A stretch of 64,000 nucleotides of DNA, taken from contig CAVXQE010000004.1 of NCBI GenBank assembly GCA_963763755.1, positions 186,001-250,000 on the forward strand, given 5' to 3'. The DNA comes from Gaiellasilicea sp963763755 (GTDB lineage Bacteria > Actinomycetota > Thermoleophilia > Gaiellales > Gaiellaceae). The position numbers and the translations under genes are program-made. The notes beneath the pieces are model-generated. The model was not told the origin of the DNA. It did no database searches and was given only the letters and a program-made list of their open reading frames with translations. The stretch's first letter is position 1, and each line of letters begins with the position of its first letter. This document shows, one piece after another, positions 16,778 through 24,899 of the stretch.

Positions 16778-16874
16778 TGGGGGAAACCCTGTTTCCCCCA
16801 CGGACCCCCTTCTCGCCGCCGCCGATGCTTCGCATCGGCGCGTTCTGTCGGGGGAACCCTCCGGTTCCCCCGAG
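16778..16874. repeat. Three consecutive perfect hairpins (terminator/REP-like element)
   Basis: Arms GTGGGGGAAAC / GTTTCCCCCAC (16778-16788, 16792-16802; 3-base loop), CGCCGATGC / GCATCGGCG (16821-16829, 16833-16841; loop TTC) and TCGGGGGAACC / GGTTCCCCCGA (16849-16859, 16864-16874; 4-base loop). The first and third are variants of one GGGGGAA(A)CC unit. They lie between the end of the repeat-protein gene and the protease gene and probably end or attenuate transcription; the likeness suggests a dispersed intergenic repeat family. Confidence 0.8.
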
Positions 16875-16898
16875 CCCCCTCCTGGCGGCCTGACTGCG

Positions 16899-19703
16899 TC
16901 ACGCCGCCTGCACCTCCGCGATGTACGGGTCGTAGTCCGTCGTCGGATTTCCGTCCTTCAGCAGGAGGAAGTAGTCGGCCATGATCTGCGCCTGCTGCTC
17001 CGGGTTGAAGTGGTCGAGCTTGCCGCCGGCGTCGTGGTTCGCCTTCAGGGCCGTCGCGCCGCCGTAGTTGTACGCCGACGCTCCCATCGTCACCTGGGAG
17101 AAGAGCGCGTGGCCGATGTAGTACGGGCCGGTGTTCTCGCCCTGCCAGACGTGGCCGAGCTCGTGGATCAGCGTATGCCGGTTGCCCCGCGTCGTCGTGT
17201 CGAAGTTGTCGGGCAGGTGGATGATTCGCATCGTCGTCACTGCCACGGCCTCGTCGCGGAACCAGTCGCTCATCCCCGACACGAACGAGCCCTCGTAGAT
17301 CTGGACGTCGTTCAACGGGACGCTCGTCTTGTAGACGAGCTTCGCGTCGGCCTTCTCCTCCGCGCGGAGCGGGCGGAACTTGCCGAAGACCTCGAGCACG
17401 ACCGCGATCGCCACGTCGAGCGCGCCGACGCCGGCCTCGATCACGCCCTTGAGCACGTCCAGCAGGCCCTCGCCGATGTCCTTCAGCGACTGGATCACCT
17501 TCTTCTGCAGATCGCGAGTGGGCTGGATGAACGCGGACTGGACGATGTCGCCCACGGTCTTGCCGAGCTCGCGCAGGGCCTTGGTCAGGTTGTCGAGCGC
17601 GTGCTGCGGGTGCCGGATCGTGTCGCTGACGAGCTGAGCGATCGTGGTGCCTGCCGCGAGCAGCTCCGCCGTAACCTCTTTCACGATCTGGACCGTGCGG
17701 GTGACAGCCCAGCCGATCAGGTCCACGACCGCGGCTCCCGCCTTGAGCAGCCCCTTGACGACCGCCCGCAGCCCGTCGATCGCGTCCGTGGCGAGCCACG
17801 TCAGCACGTAGCTGATCGAGTTCTTCAGCCGCTGCGTCACCTCGCCCAGCAGCTCGAGTGCGGCGTCGCCCGCGGCAGCGGCCCACCGGAACACCTCGGT
17901 GAGCGCGATCCCGGCCGCCTCGATCGCCTTCACGATCCCCTCGAAGACCGCCGCAGTCTTTGCGGCCGCCCACTCGAGCACCTCGTCGATGCTCTTCTTC
18001 ACGTAACGGATGGCGAGCACCGCTTCCCGGTAGAGCCGGTCGGCCGCCGAAGCCGCCTGCGTCAGCACCCAGTCGAGGACGTCGCCGACCGGGCCGAGCG
18101 CCTTGAGAACGCCGTTGACCATCTTCCGGAAGACGAAGTAGCTCTTGGCCAGCGCCTGCGCGAGCATGTCCGCGATCTTCAGGCCCGCCTCGATCATCGC
18201 GTCGATCAGCCGCGCGGCCGTCCGGTAGGTGAATGCGATCACCGAGCCGACAAACTCGACGATCGTCTTCCCGAGCTGCACCGCCGCCTTGACGATGTCG
18301 CGGAGGAGGTTGCCGGCGAGCCGGAGCCCTTCGCGGATGACGTCGAGCAGCTTCCGCCCGAGGTCGAACGCGGCCTCGACGATCCGCTTGATCGCGTTGA
18401 AGCCCCAGGCCGCGATCTTGCTGACCAGGTCCGCGAGCGCGGCTCCGAAGCGGAGGGCCGCCTGCGCGATCTTCCGTGCGAGCGCCACGGCCGCGTTCGC
18501 AATGTATTCCGCAAGCTGGACGAGCGCGTTGCCGACCTCGACGAGCGCCTTCACGACGGCGTCGAGCACCGCGGCTGCCGCGTTCTTGACGGCGTCGATC
18601 AGCTCGGCGACCGCCTTCCCGATCGCACGGAGCGCTCGAACGACGCCCGCGACGACCCCTGCGGCAAATCGCGCCGCCTCCTCGAGGAGCTCTCGGACCG
18701 CACGTCCGAGTTCGAGGAGGGCCCGGACCATGTGCTCCAGCAGAGAGGCAGCCGCCTGGAATGCCTGGTTGATCAGGTTGCCGATCGTTTTCCCGATCGC
18801 GATCAGCGCTTTCGCGAACTCCTTCACCGTCGCGTAGACCTGCGTCGCCATCCAGGAGAGCAGCTCGCCGAGTTGGTGGCCGAGCTGGTCGATCGCACGG
18901 AGCACCGTCTGGAGCGCTGCGCCGACGAGGTTCGCGATGTCGTTCAGGACCTGGAACATCGCGCGGCCCGCGTCGACGATTCCCTGGATGACCTTCTTCA
19001 CGAACGCGAGCGTGTCCGCGACGGCGGCCTCGAGCGCGCCCTTGACGATGTTGAAGATCGACTCGCCTGCGGCGAGCAGTGCCTTCGCCAGGTTCGCCAT
19101 CTGGGCGACCGTGAAGTTGAACGCGGCGACGAGCGCGTCCGCGATCGACTGGAGCGCGTTCTTGATCGCGTCGACGACGGCGTCCACGGCCTGCTTGACC
19201 GCGTCGACGATGTCCTCGACCAGCTCGACGATCGCGGAGTCGTTCGGGTCGTCCTCGACCGGGCGCGTCTTCATCGTCGCGCCCAGATCAGCGAGGTACA
19301 GGAGTACTTCGCGGACGGCCTTCGTGTCCTTCTTGCCGGTCTCCGTCAGGACGAAGTCCTTCATCAGCGCCCGGCCCTGAGCGGACGGGAGCTCGCCGAT
19401 CGCGTGGACGACCCAGCGGTCCTGCTCCGCCTTCCGGTAGCCGTCGATCAGGGTTCGCCGCTCCTTCGCGGGGCGGAGGGCGACCGCCTGGAAGAGCTGG
19501 CGGTGGTGGTCGATGTCCGGCAGCGTCTTGGCCAGGGCGGTTGCGACCCGTAGTCCCTGGGTCCGAGACGTTCGGTACGCCGCCTTGTAGAGCGGGCCGA
19601 CCTCGGACGGGTTCGGTTGCGCCGCCCCGACGCGGAACTCCAGCTCCTCTGCGCGGAGCTTCGGAAGCGGTCCGATCTGCTCGAGCTTTCGGGCTGCTGA
19701 CAT
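16899..19703 (-). CDS. 934-residue protein: 29-residue helical repeats plus C-terminal HELGH metallopeptidase domain
   Basis: Unrecognised protein, intact. Residues 1-150 are a polar, helical N-terminal region. Residues 205 to about 760 are 19 tandem units; units 2-12 are each exactly 29 residues, others 29-33. A unit starts with hydrophobic-x-x-Ala, has glycine at position 9 (VVRALRAIG, FAKALIAIG, IVKAAVQLG) and continues as amphipathic helix rich in Ala, Leu, Val. 29 residues equal eight helical turns, so a hydrophobic stripe can run straight along a very long helix. The C-terminal 170 residues contain HTLIHELGHVW (HELGH at 847-851), a zincin active site, and a downstream ANHDAGGKLDHFNPEQQAQ segment. 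No signal peptide or long membrane segment. ATG 19703 with GGGAGA is preferred to GTG 19721. Could be a toxin/effector, a scaffold or a lipid-binding protein; function unknown. Confidence 0.8.
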   Translation of the reverse strand: MSAARKLEQIGPLPKLRAEELEFRVGAAQPNPSEVGPLYKAAYRTSRTQGLRVATALAKTLPDIDHHRQLFQAVALRPAKERRTLIDGYRKAEQDRWVVHAIGELPSAQGRALMKDFVLTETGKKDTKAVREVLLYLADLGATMKTRPVEDDPNDSAIVELVEDIVDAVKQAVDAVVDAIKNALQSIADALVAAFNFTVAQMANLAKALLAAGESIFNIVKGALEAAVADTLAFVKKVIQGIVDAGRAMFQVLNDIANLVGAALQTVLRAIDQLGHQLGELLSWMATQVYATVKEFAKALIAIGKTIGNLINQAFQAAASLLEHMVRALLELGRAVRELLEEAARFAAGVVAGVVRALRAIGKAVAELIDAVKNAAAAVLDAVVKALVEVGNALVQLAEYIANAAVALARKIAQAALRFGAALADLVSKIAAWGFNAIKRIVEAAFDLGRKLLDVIREGLRLAGNLLRDIVKAAVQLGKTIVEFVGSVIAFTYRTAARLIDAMIEAGLKIADMLAQALAKSYFVFRKMVNGVLKALGPVGDVLDWVLTQAASAADRLYREAVLAIRYVKKSIDEVLEWAAAKTAAVFEGIVKAIEAAGIALTEVFRWAAAAGDAALELLGEVTQRLKNSISYVLTWLATDAIDGLRAVVKGLLKAGAAVVDLIGWAVTRTVQIVKEVTAELLAAGTTIAQLVSDTIRHPQHALDNLTKALRELGKTVGDIVQSAFIQPTRDLQKKVIQSLKDIGEGLLDVLKGVIEAGVGALDVAIAVVLEVFGKFRPLRAEEKADAKLVYKTSVPLNDVQIYEGSFVSGMSDWFRDEAVAVTTMRIIHLPDNFDTTTRGNRHTLIHELGHVWQGENTGPYYIGHALFSQVTMGASAYNYGGATALKANHDAGGKLDHFNPEQQAQIMADYFLLLKDGNPTTDYDPYIAEVQAA

Positions 19704-19790
19704 CTGCGGCTCTCCCTTCACGGGGTTTCGGGGTCGAGGGCCGCCGCAGTTGGCCCTGGCGCGACCCTACAAAATTACGGTCCGCTTTCG

Positions 19791-20115
19791 CTAGAGCTCG
19801 GGAGCGGGGAGTTCCAGGTCGCCGCGGGCGACGAGCACCTGCGCCGCTGCGACGGAGGCGAGTGCCGCTGCGACATCGACGCCACGATGGCGAGGCGCAT
19901 ACGGACCGAGCCGGCGCGCTGCTTTCTCGAGCTGGCGCTCGCAGCCGGGGCGGTTCCCGCGACCGGCGTGGTACCAGGCGACGGTCGACGTGGACGAGCC
20001 CCTGCAGGAAGTCCCGCTCCTCGGGCGGCGCCTCGCGCCACTCGTCCTCGAGCTCCTCGTGCGCGGCGAAGAACTCGCCGGCGGCGATCAGCTCCAGGCC
20101 CTGTTCGAGTCCCAC
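19791..20115 (-). CDS. DUF309 family protein, one frameshift
   Basis: About 108 residues. FFAAHEELEDEWREAPPEER and DFLQGLVHV, followed in another frame by AWYHAGRGNRPGCERQLEKA, match DUF309, an all-helical family with a conserved HExLE...W and GN motif and no established function. The frame changes near 19990. GTG at 20115 is four bases downstream of the previous gene's stop. Confidence 0.75.
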
Positions 20116-20119
20116 GCGA

Positions 20120-22166
20120 TCAGGGGCAGGAGGAGTTGGGGCGGCTCGCGGTGTTGTTCGTCTCGTTCGACTCCGCGACGAGGTTCGTCCGGTCGACGGT
20201 CGCGACATACGTGCCAATGGCGCAGGCCCCCCAGTTGAAGGTCACGCTGGCGCCCGCTGCGAGGTTCGGCACGGTGAACTGCAGGTTCACGACCGAAATC
20301 GTCAGGATCGACGTCGAGCCTGCGGCAGCGTTGCCGCCGTTCCTGATGACGATCGTGTTCTTCGTGAACGAGGCGACGTACAGGTCCGGGCGCGGCGGCG
20401 GCGGCGGCGGCGGTGGCGCGACGATCGACCAGCCGAAGCTCGCCGGCTGCCCCACGTTGCCGGCCGCATCGCGGCCGCGGACTGCAAAGGAGTGCGCGCC
20501 GACGCCGAGTGACTGGTACGAGGCCGGGCTGGCGCACGCGGCGTAGGCAGCGGCGTCGAGCGAGCACTCGAAGGCGACGTCGGGCTCGCTCGCCGTGAAC
20601 GCGAAGCTCGCACTCGTCTCCGTCGTGGAGGCGGGCGGGGTCGAGGTGAGCGTCACGGTGGGGGACGTCGTGTCCGGCGGGACATACCGCCACTCGACGC
20701 TCGCAGGCTTGCCCACGTTCCCGGCCTTGTCGGTGGCGCGGACCGAGAAACGGTGACCGCCCGCGGCAAGCCCGGAGAAGACGGCGGGGCTCGTGCACGC
20801 CGAGTAAGCGGCCGCGTCGAGCTTGCAGGCGAGCTTCGCACCCGCCTCGTTGGACGTGAACCTGATCTGCGCGCCATTGGCCGAGACCGAGGCGCCTGGC
20901 GCCTGCGTGATGGTCACGGTCGGCGCCTCTGTATCCGGCAGGCGGCGCAGTGACGGTCGGCTTCCGTTTCGGCTTGCGCGCAGGCGTTGGCTTCGGCGTG
21001 GTCGTCGTGGGAGCGGGCGTGGTCGCGACCGTTTCCTTCGCGGTCGTTGCCGGCGCAGTCGTTGTCTCCGTCGTCGTGCTCGGCGTGATCACCTTGAGAC
21101 GCGGCGGTTTCGTCGCGCGTCGTTTGGGAGCGACGATGATCGTCGGCTCGGTCACGGGTGCGACGATCTCCTCGCTGGTCGTCACCACGACTTCGGCCTC
21201 TGTCGTCTGCGCCGCGGCGGCCGGTTCGGGGTCTCCGTCTCGCGAGAGCGCAACGCCGAGGGCGGTGCCGCCGCCGCTGAGGGCGATGACCGCTGCGACC
21301 GCAGCGATGGATCGCTTCGTCCGTCCGACGAGCAGCCTGCCGCGGGGGCGATCCCAGTAGTGGGCGGCATCGAGCCGGCGCTCCACCGCCGCGCGCGCCT
21401 CGTCGGTCTCCAGGAAGCCGGGCAGGAAGAGCGTCCGGTAGCGCTTCGATGCCTCTTGCATGCTCGCGAGCGCGTCCTGACAGCGTTCGCAGCTCTCGAG
21501 GTGCGCGAGCGTCTCCTCCTGCCGCGCTCCCTTCAGCTGACCGTCGAGGTGCGCCGCGAGCAGCGGCAGGTAGCGCCGGCACTCCTCCGGGAGCCGTTCG
21601 GGATCGACCTGCGCGAGCCGGAGCTCCAGGCGCAGGCTTTCGCGGGCCCGGAAGATCAGTTGCGCGACCGCGTTCTCCTTCATGTCGACCAGCTCGCCGA
21701 TCTCGGCGTACGAGCGGTCTTCGAGCTCGCGCAGCGCCAGTACGAGCCGCTGTCGGGGCTGGAGCCTCGCGTTCGCGAGCCGAACCTCGTCCTGCTGCCC
21801 CCGCAGGAGCGTTCCCCGCTCGGGGTCGTCCTCGATCGGCGTCGGGAGCACCGGCTCGGGCACCTCCGCCATGGGCTGCTGCCGCTTCGTGCGCTCGACC
21901 TGCTTCAGGAAGAGATTGCGCAGGGTGGTGAACAGGTACGCGGAGACGTCTGCCGTCTCCGGGTCGAGCCGGTCGAGGCGTGGGACGGCGCGAACGAAGG
22001 TCTCTTGCACGAGATCGTCCGCGTCGTGGACGTTTCCGGCCAGGCGGTAGGCGAACCCGCGAAGACGCGGCTGGTACTCCGCGTAGAGCTCCTCCCAGGC
22101 TTCGCGATCGCGCTTGCGAAGCCGAAGCAGGAGCTCTGCGTCAGACGTCCGCGCAACCGTCGCCAT
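20120..22166 (-). CDS. ECF sigma factor fused to zinc-finger anti-sigma, transmembrane, Ig-like and CARDB domains, one frameshift
   Basis: About 682 residues in one gene. Domains in order: sigma-70 region 2 (LRGFAYRLAGNVHDADDLVQ, then ETFVRAVPRL), region 4 (LALRELEDRSYAEIGELVDM and ENAVAQLIFRARESLR), a zinc-finger zf-HC2 module with HxxxCxxC in AHLESCERC, a membrane helix at about residues 286-308, a Thr/Pro/Lys-rich linker, two Ig-like repeats each with a cysteine pair (CKLDAAAYSAC, CSLDAAAYAAC), a proline stretch and a C-terminal CARDB-type domain ending RPNSSCP. The sigma domain faces the cytoplasm, the Ig/CARDB part the outside. Such fusions suggest a membrane-tethered sigma factor released or activated by an external signal. 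Frame changes near 20935. Overlaps the start of an upstream small gene by 26 bases. Confidence 0.86.
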
Positions 22167-22323
22167 CGGACCAGTCTAGGTCGTTCCGGGCGCGGAGAAA
22201 GTCCGCGAACGCGGCATGTTTGGCGAGGTAGCGCTCGATCGCGAGGACGCCCTCGGTGGCCCAATCGACGATCCAGGCTTCGTCGACGGAGAGAGAAACG
22301 AGATGTGTGTGGTGTGTGTTCAT
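22141..22323 (-). CDS. Hypothetical 60-residue protein upstream of the fused sigma factor
   Basis: Starts MNTHHTHLVSLSVDEAW and contains a helical segment VDWATEGVLAIERYLAKHAA; ends in an acidic tail. No family recognised. Its last 26 bases overlap the start of the sigma-factor gene, so the two are probably co-translated and may be functionally linked (for example a regulator of the sigma factor). A promoter-like element (22331-22357) ends eight bases before the ATG, suggesting a leaderless transcript. Confidence 0.6.
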   Translation of the reverse strand: MNTHHTHLVSLSVDEAWIVDWATEGVLAIERYLAKHAAFADFLRARNDLDWSDGDGCADV

Positions 22324-22330
22324 GTCCGTA

Positions 22331-22357
22331 CAACCGGCGTGGTGTCGATTCCTTACG
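22331..22357 (-). promoter_or_regulatory. Shared GGAATC element upstream of the small gene/sigma operon
   Basis: Minus strand CGTAAGGAATCG (22357-22346), ten unmatched bases, then GGTTG (22335-22331). The same two blocks with the same spacing occur at 23010-23036 before the collagen-like gene. GGAATC resembles ECF -35 boxes, so this may be an autoregulated promoter of the adjacent ECF sigma factor; the spacing to GTTG is shorter than usual. Confidence 0.5.
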
Positions 22358-22360
22358 CGG

Positions 22361-22386
22361 ATGCGCCCCGCCGGAGCGGGGCGCAT
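22361..22386 (-). terminator. Hairpin downstream of the collagen-like gene
   Basis: Perfect 11-bp stem ATGCGCCCCGC / GCGGGGCGCAT with loop CGGA, 23 bases after the stop codon at 22409. GC-rich stem without a long U run, as common in high-GC bacteria. Confidence 0.7.
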
Positions 22387-22408
22387 GTTGCAGGGTTGGC
22401 GGGCGGTG

Positions 22409-22969
22409 CTACGAGGCGACTGCGCAGACCGCGTAGGCGACGACATGCCAGTTCTCAGCGGTGGCGTTCACTTCGTAGGCCGTGGCACGCCACTTGGTGG
22501 CATCCACCGGGAGGCTCTCGTCGAGAGCGGCTTCGGCGTTGGCGCCATAGACCTGGGCGCCGCCACCGATGACCCGCTTGCCCGCGGGGCACGTCGCGTC
22601 GACCTGATGGCTCGACAGCGAGTTGTCCGCGCTCTCGGCGGTGACGATCTCCACGCCGGCGAGACCGGGAGCACCTTGCGCACCAGCGGGGCCGGCAGGG
22701 CCTGCGGGGCCGGCCGGGCCGGGCTGCAGCTGCCCAGGGGCGAAGTCGACTGCCCGCAGCTGGCCGTTCATCACGTCGATGCTCTTGATCCCGTTGTCTT
22801 CGAGGTCGACGCTCTTGACGCGGTTGTTCATCAGGTCGAGGCTGCCGACCGTGTTGTTCTGGATCTGGGCGCCGGTGATCATGCCGGCCGCGACTGCCGT
22901 GCCCGTGAGCGACAGCAGCAGTGCGAGTGAGGCGATGACCGTGGCGGGGCTGGGGATGCGGATTCTCAT
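22409..22969 (-). CDS. Secreted collagen-like repeat protein
   Basis: 186 residues. A signal peptide (VIASLALLLSLTGTAVAAG) is followed by pentapeptide-like repeats (IQNNTVGSLDLMNNRVKSVD and so on, each with an N/D-x-[VI]-[KS]-S-[VLI]-D pattern), a short collagen-like Gly-Pro-Ala run (four GPA triplets plus GAQGAP), and a C-terminal globular part with two cysteines. ATG 22969 has AAGGAGA upstream. Probably surface-exposed; its upstream element is shared with the sigma-factor operon, so it may be part of that regulon. Role unknown. Confidence 0.8.
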   Translation of the reverse strand: MRIRIPSPATVIASLALLLSLTGTAVAAGMITGAQIQNNTVGSLDLMNNRVKSVDLEDNGIKSIDVMNGQLRAVDFAPGQLQPGPAGPAGPAGPAGAQGAPGLAGVEIVTAESADNSLSSHQVDATCPAGKRVIGGGAQVYGANAEAALDESLPVDATKWRATAYEVNATAENWHVVAYAVCAVAS

Positions 22970-23009
22970 GGGGTCTCCTTTGGTTGGTGGACGAGATCCG
23001 TTGCTCCTC

Positions 23010-23036
23010 CAACCCGGGTGACTCCGATTCCTTACG
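23010..23036 (-). promoter_or_regulatory. Second copy of the GGAATC element, upstream of the collagen-like gene
   Basis: CGTAAGGAATCG (23036-23025) and GGTTG (23014-23010) on the minus strand, ten bases apart, identical in blocks and spacing to 22331-22357. It lies 41 bases before the ATG of the collagen-like gene. Confidence 0.5.
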
Positions 23037-23067
23037 GTCGCGAACCGAACGATCTACGGCGCGGCGG

Positions 23068-23760
23068 TCAGCGTTCCGGAGTAAGTCTCGAACGCTGATC
23101 AGTGGCCGCGAGCCGGCGCAGACGCAACCCGAGCACGGCGACCCAGACGAACGGCACAGCGGTGAAGACACGCTGGACCAACCCGTTCGAGTCACCGATT
23201 GCTTCGCTTCCATACAACACGAGGAGCGCGAGGCTCAGGCCGCCACTCACCATCGAATACGTCCGTAGGTCCTGCCAGCGTGCGTCCTGCCGGAACGCGC
23301 GTGCAAGGATGAGTTGGGCCGCGATGAGGGCCACGAAGATGACGAGGCTGGCGAGGTCGTGGACGTTGTGGTGCCACGAGATGTCTCCCGCATCGATCTT
23401 CGCCTCGCAGGCTGCGAGCTCCGTGCTGCAGTCATTTCGGGCCAGCCCCGCGACAACGAGACCGATCCCCGCGACGGTTACCAGCAGCGCGCCGAGTACC
23501 GCACTGAGTCCGCCCGCAAGCGCACTCGCGAGACCGAGCCGGAGCCGGAGACCGAGCCCAAGGAGAGTTACGCCAGCCCCGAGCGCGAGAAACCCGGTAA
23601 CCATGATCCATGGCTGCTCGGCATCGAGCGCTGCCAGCGCGCTGAGGTCCTCGTGACGGGGGCTGTAGTCGTCCTGCACCGCCCAGGCGACAAGCCAGGC
23701 GACGGTGAAGACGATCGGCCCCGCCACAGCCGACGTCCCGGCGAGGCGGCGGAAATTCAT
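23068..23760 (-). CDS. DUF998 family membrane protein
   Basis: 230 residues with six to seven hydrophobic helices, beginning at VAGPIVFTVAWLVAWAV and including HHNVHDLASLVIFVALIAAQ, the conserved DUF998 segment with a histidine in the membrane region. Function unknown. ATG 23760; TACTAT eight bases upstream on the minus strand may be a -10 box. Divergent from the GFA-family gene. Confidence 0.78.
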   Translation of the reverse strand: MNFRRLAGTSAVAGPIVFTVAWLVAWAVQDDYSPRHEDLSALAALDAEQPWIMVTGFLALGAGVTLLGLGLRLRLGLASALAGGLSAVLGALLVTVAGIGLVVAGLARNDCSTELAACEAKIDAGDISWHHNVHDLASLVIFVALIAAQLILARAFRQDARWQDLRTYSMVSGGLSLALLVLYGSEAIGDSNGLVQRVFTAVPFVWVAVLGLRLRRLAATDQRSRLTPER

Positions 23761-23816
23761 TGCGGCCGATAGTACGACGCCCCGACTCCTTCCGCTCCGG
23801 CGGGACTCGTGCTGAC

Positions 23817-23828
23817 TAAGCTCGATCC
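23817..23828 (+). promoter_or_regulatory. Leaderless -10 box before the GFA gene
   Basis: TAAGCT (23817-23822) is followed by exactly six bases and the ATG at 23829, the TANNNT-N6-start arrangement also seen at hisA, hisR and the kynureninase-like gene. Confidence 0.5.
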
Positions 23829-24221
23829 ATGCTCACAGGAAAGTGCCAATGCGGCGCCGTGCACTACGCAGTCGCGGACGAGTTCATCTACGCGGCGAAC
23901 TGCCACTGCTCGGGCTGCCGCGCGGCGACCGGCTCGGCGTTCAAGGCGTTCGCCGGGATCGAACGGGAGAAGCTGGAGATCACCAAGGGCCAGGACGAAG
24001 TCCTCGTCGTCGGCGAGAAGGACGCCAACGACACGCGCTGCCGTCTCTGCGGCTCTCTCCTGTTCTCCGTGGTGCGGGACGGCCAGTTCGTGCACGTCGC
24101 CATGGGATCGCTCGTCGATGCTCCGTCGATCAGCCCGACCGAGCACATCTTCGTCGGCTCGAAGGCGCCGTGGTTCGAGATCACGGACGACCTGCCGCAG
24201 TTCGACGAGCTCTCGACCTAG
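23829..24221 (+). CDS. GFA-family zinc protein (CENP-V/GFA domain)
   Basis: 130 residues. Zinc ligands of the GFA fold: KCQCGAVHY, CHCSGCRAATG and CRLCGSLLF. The family is named after glutathione-dependent formaldehyde-activating enzyme, but most members, including this one by context, have no proven reaction. Single-gene unit with a leaderless-type promoter; the stop directly abuts the stop of the convergent HAD gene. Confidence 0.88.
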   Translation: MLTGKCQCGAVHYAVADEFIYAANCHCSGCRAATGSAFKAFAGIEREKLEITKGQDEVLVVGEKDANDTRCRLCGSLLFSVVRDGQFVHVAMGSLVDAPSISPTEHIFVGSKAPWFEITDDLPQFDELST

Positions 24222-24891
24222 CTACCCGGACACGACCAGCTCGAGCTCGAAGCGGCCGTCGGGCAACTCCGTCGCCGCACTGAAGGTCACGTCCGCGAGC
24301 GATCCGGTCACGTAGTCGGCAGCTGCAGAGCACCCCGTCGTCGAAGGTGGTTGCGACAGCGAGCACCGTCATCCCGGCGGCCTTGCCGGCCTCGATCCCG
24401 GCGGGCGCGTCTTCGATCACGAGGCAGTCCGCGGGATCGACCCCGAGCGCCGCCGCCCCCGCCAGGTACGGCTGGGGATCCGGCTTGCCTCGCTCGACGT
24501 CGTCCGCGGTGATCAGCTGCTCCGGGATCGGAAGGCCGCCGTGGGCGAGACGGCCCGTGGCGAGCGCCCGTGTGCCCGACGTCACGACCGTCCAGCTCCC
24601 GGCAGGAAGCGCAGCGAGCAACTTCGCCGCGCCGGGAAGCGTCGTCACCCCGTCGAAGTCGGTTGACTCTGTGGCCTCCAGCAGGCGCGCCTCGGCTTCG
24701 ACGTCGAGCGAGGGAGCGACGGCGCGGATCGTGTCGACCGTCCGGCGGCCGTGCGCCTCAGCCAGCACGGAGACAGGGTCGATTCCGTGCCCGGCCGCCC
24801 ACCGCACCCAGGCCCGCTCGACTGCGACGCGCGAGTCCATCAACACGCCGTCCAGGTCGAAGAGGATCGCGCCGCAACGGATGACTGCCAC
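24222..24891 (-). CDS. HAD-superfamily phosphatase (phosphosugar type), one frameshift
   Basis: Haloacid-dehalogenase phosphatase with all motifs: ILFDLDGVLMDS (nucleophile Asp), TVVTSGT (motif II Ser/Thr), GKPDPQPYL (Lys) and CLVIEDAPAG (acidic motif IV); the alpha-helical cap lies between. Resembles beta-phosphoglucomutase/2-deoxyglucose-6-P or glycerol-3-P phosphatases. The frame breaks near 24330, and the last 35 residues are in another frame. GTG 24891. Confidence 0.87.
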
Positions 24892-24899
24892 GGCGAGAG

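Noticed and set aside
16458..19553. 1031-codon open frame on the + strand
   Set aside because: It is antisense to the repeat/metallopeptidase gene; its Arg/Asp/His-rich composition (HDDRDRH-like runs) is the mirror of GC-rich codons, and it has no ribosome site or recognisable domain.
16899..19703. Phage tail tape-measure protein
   Set aside because: Long helical repeats fit, but there are no phage structural, integrase or lysis genes around and the protein ends in a metallopeptidase next to acyl-chain genes.
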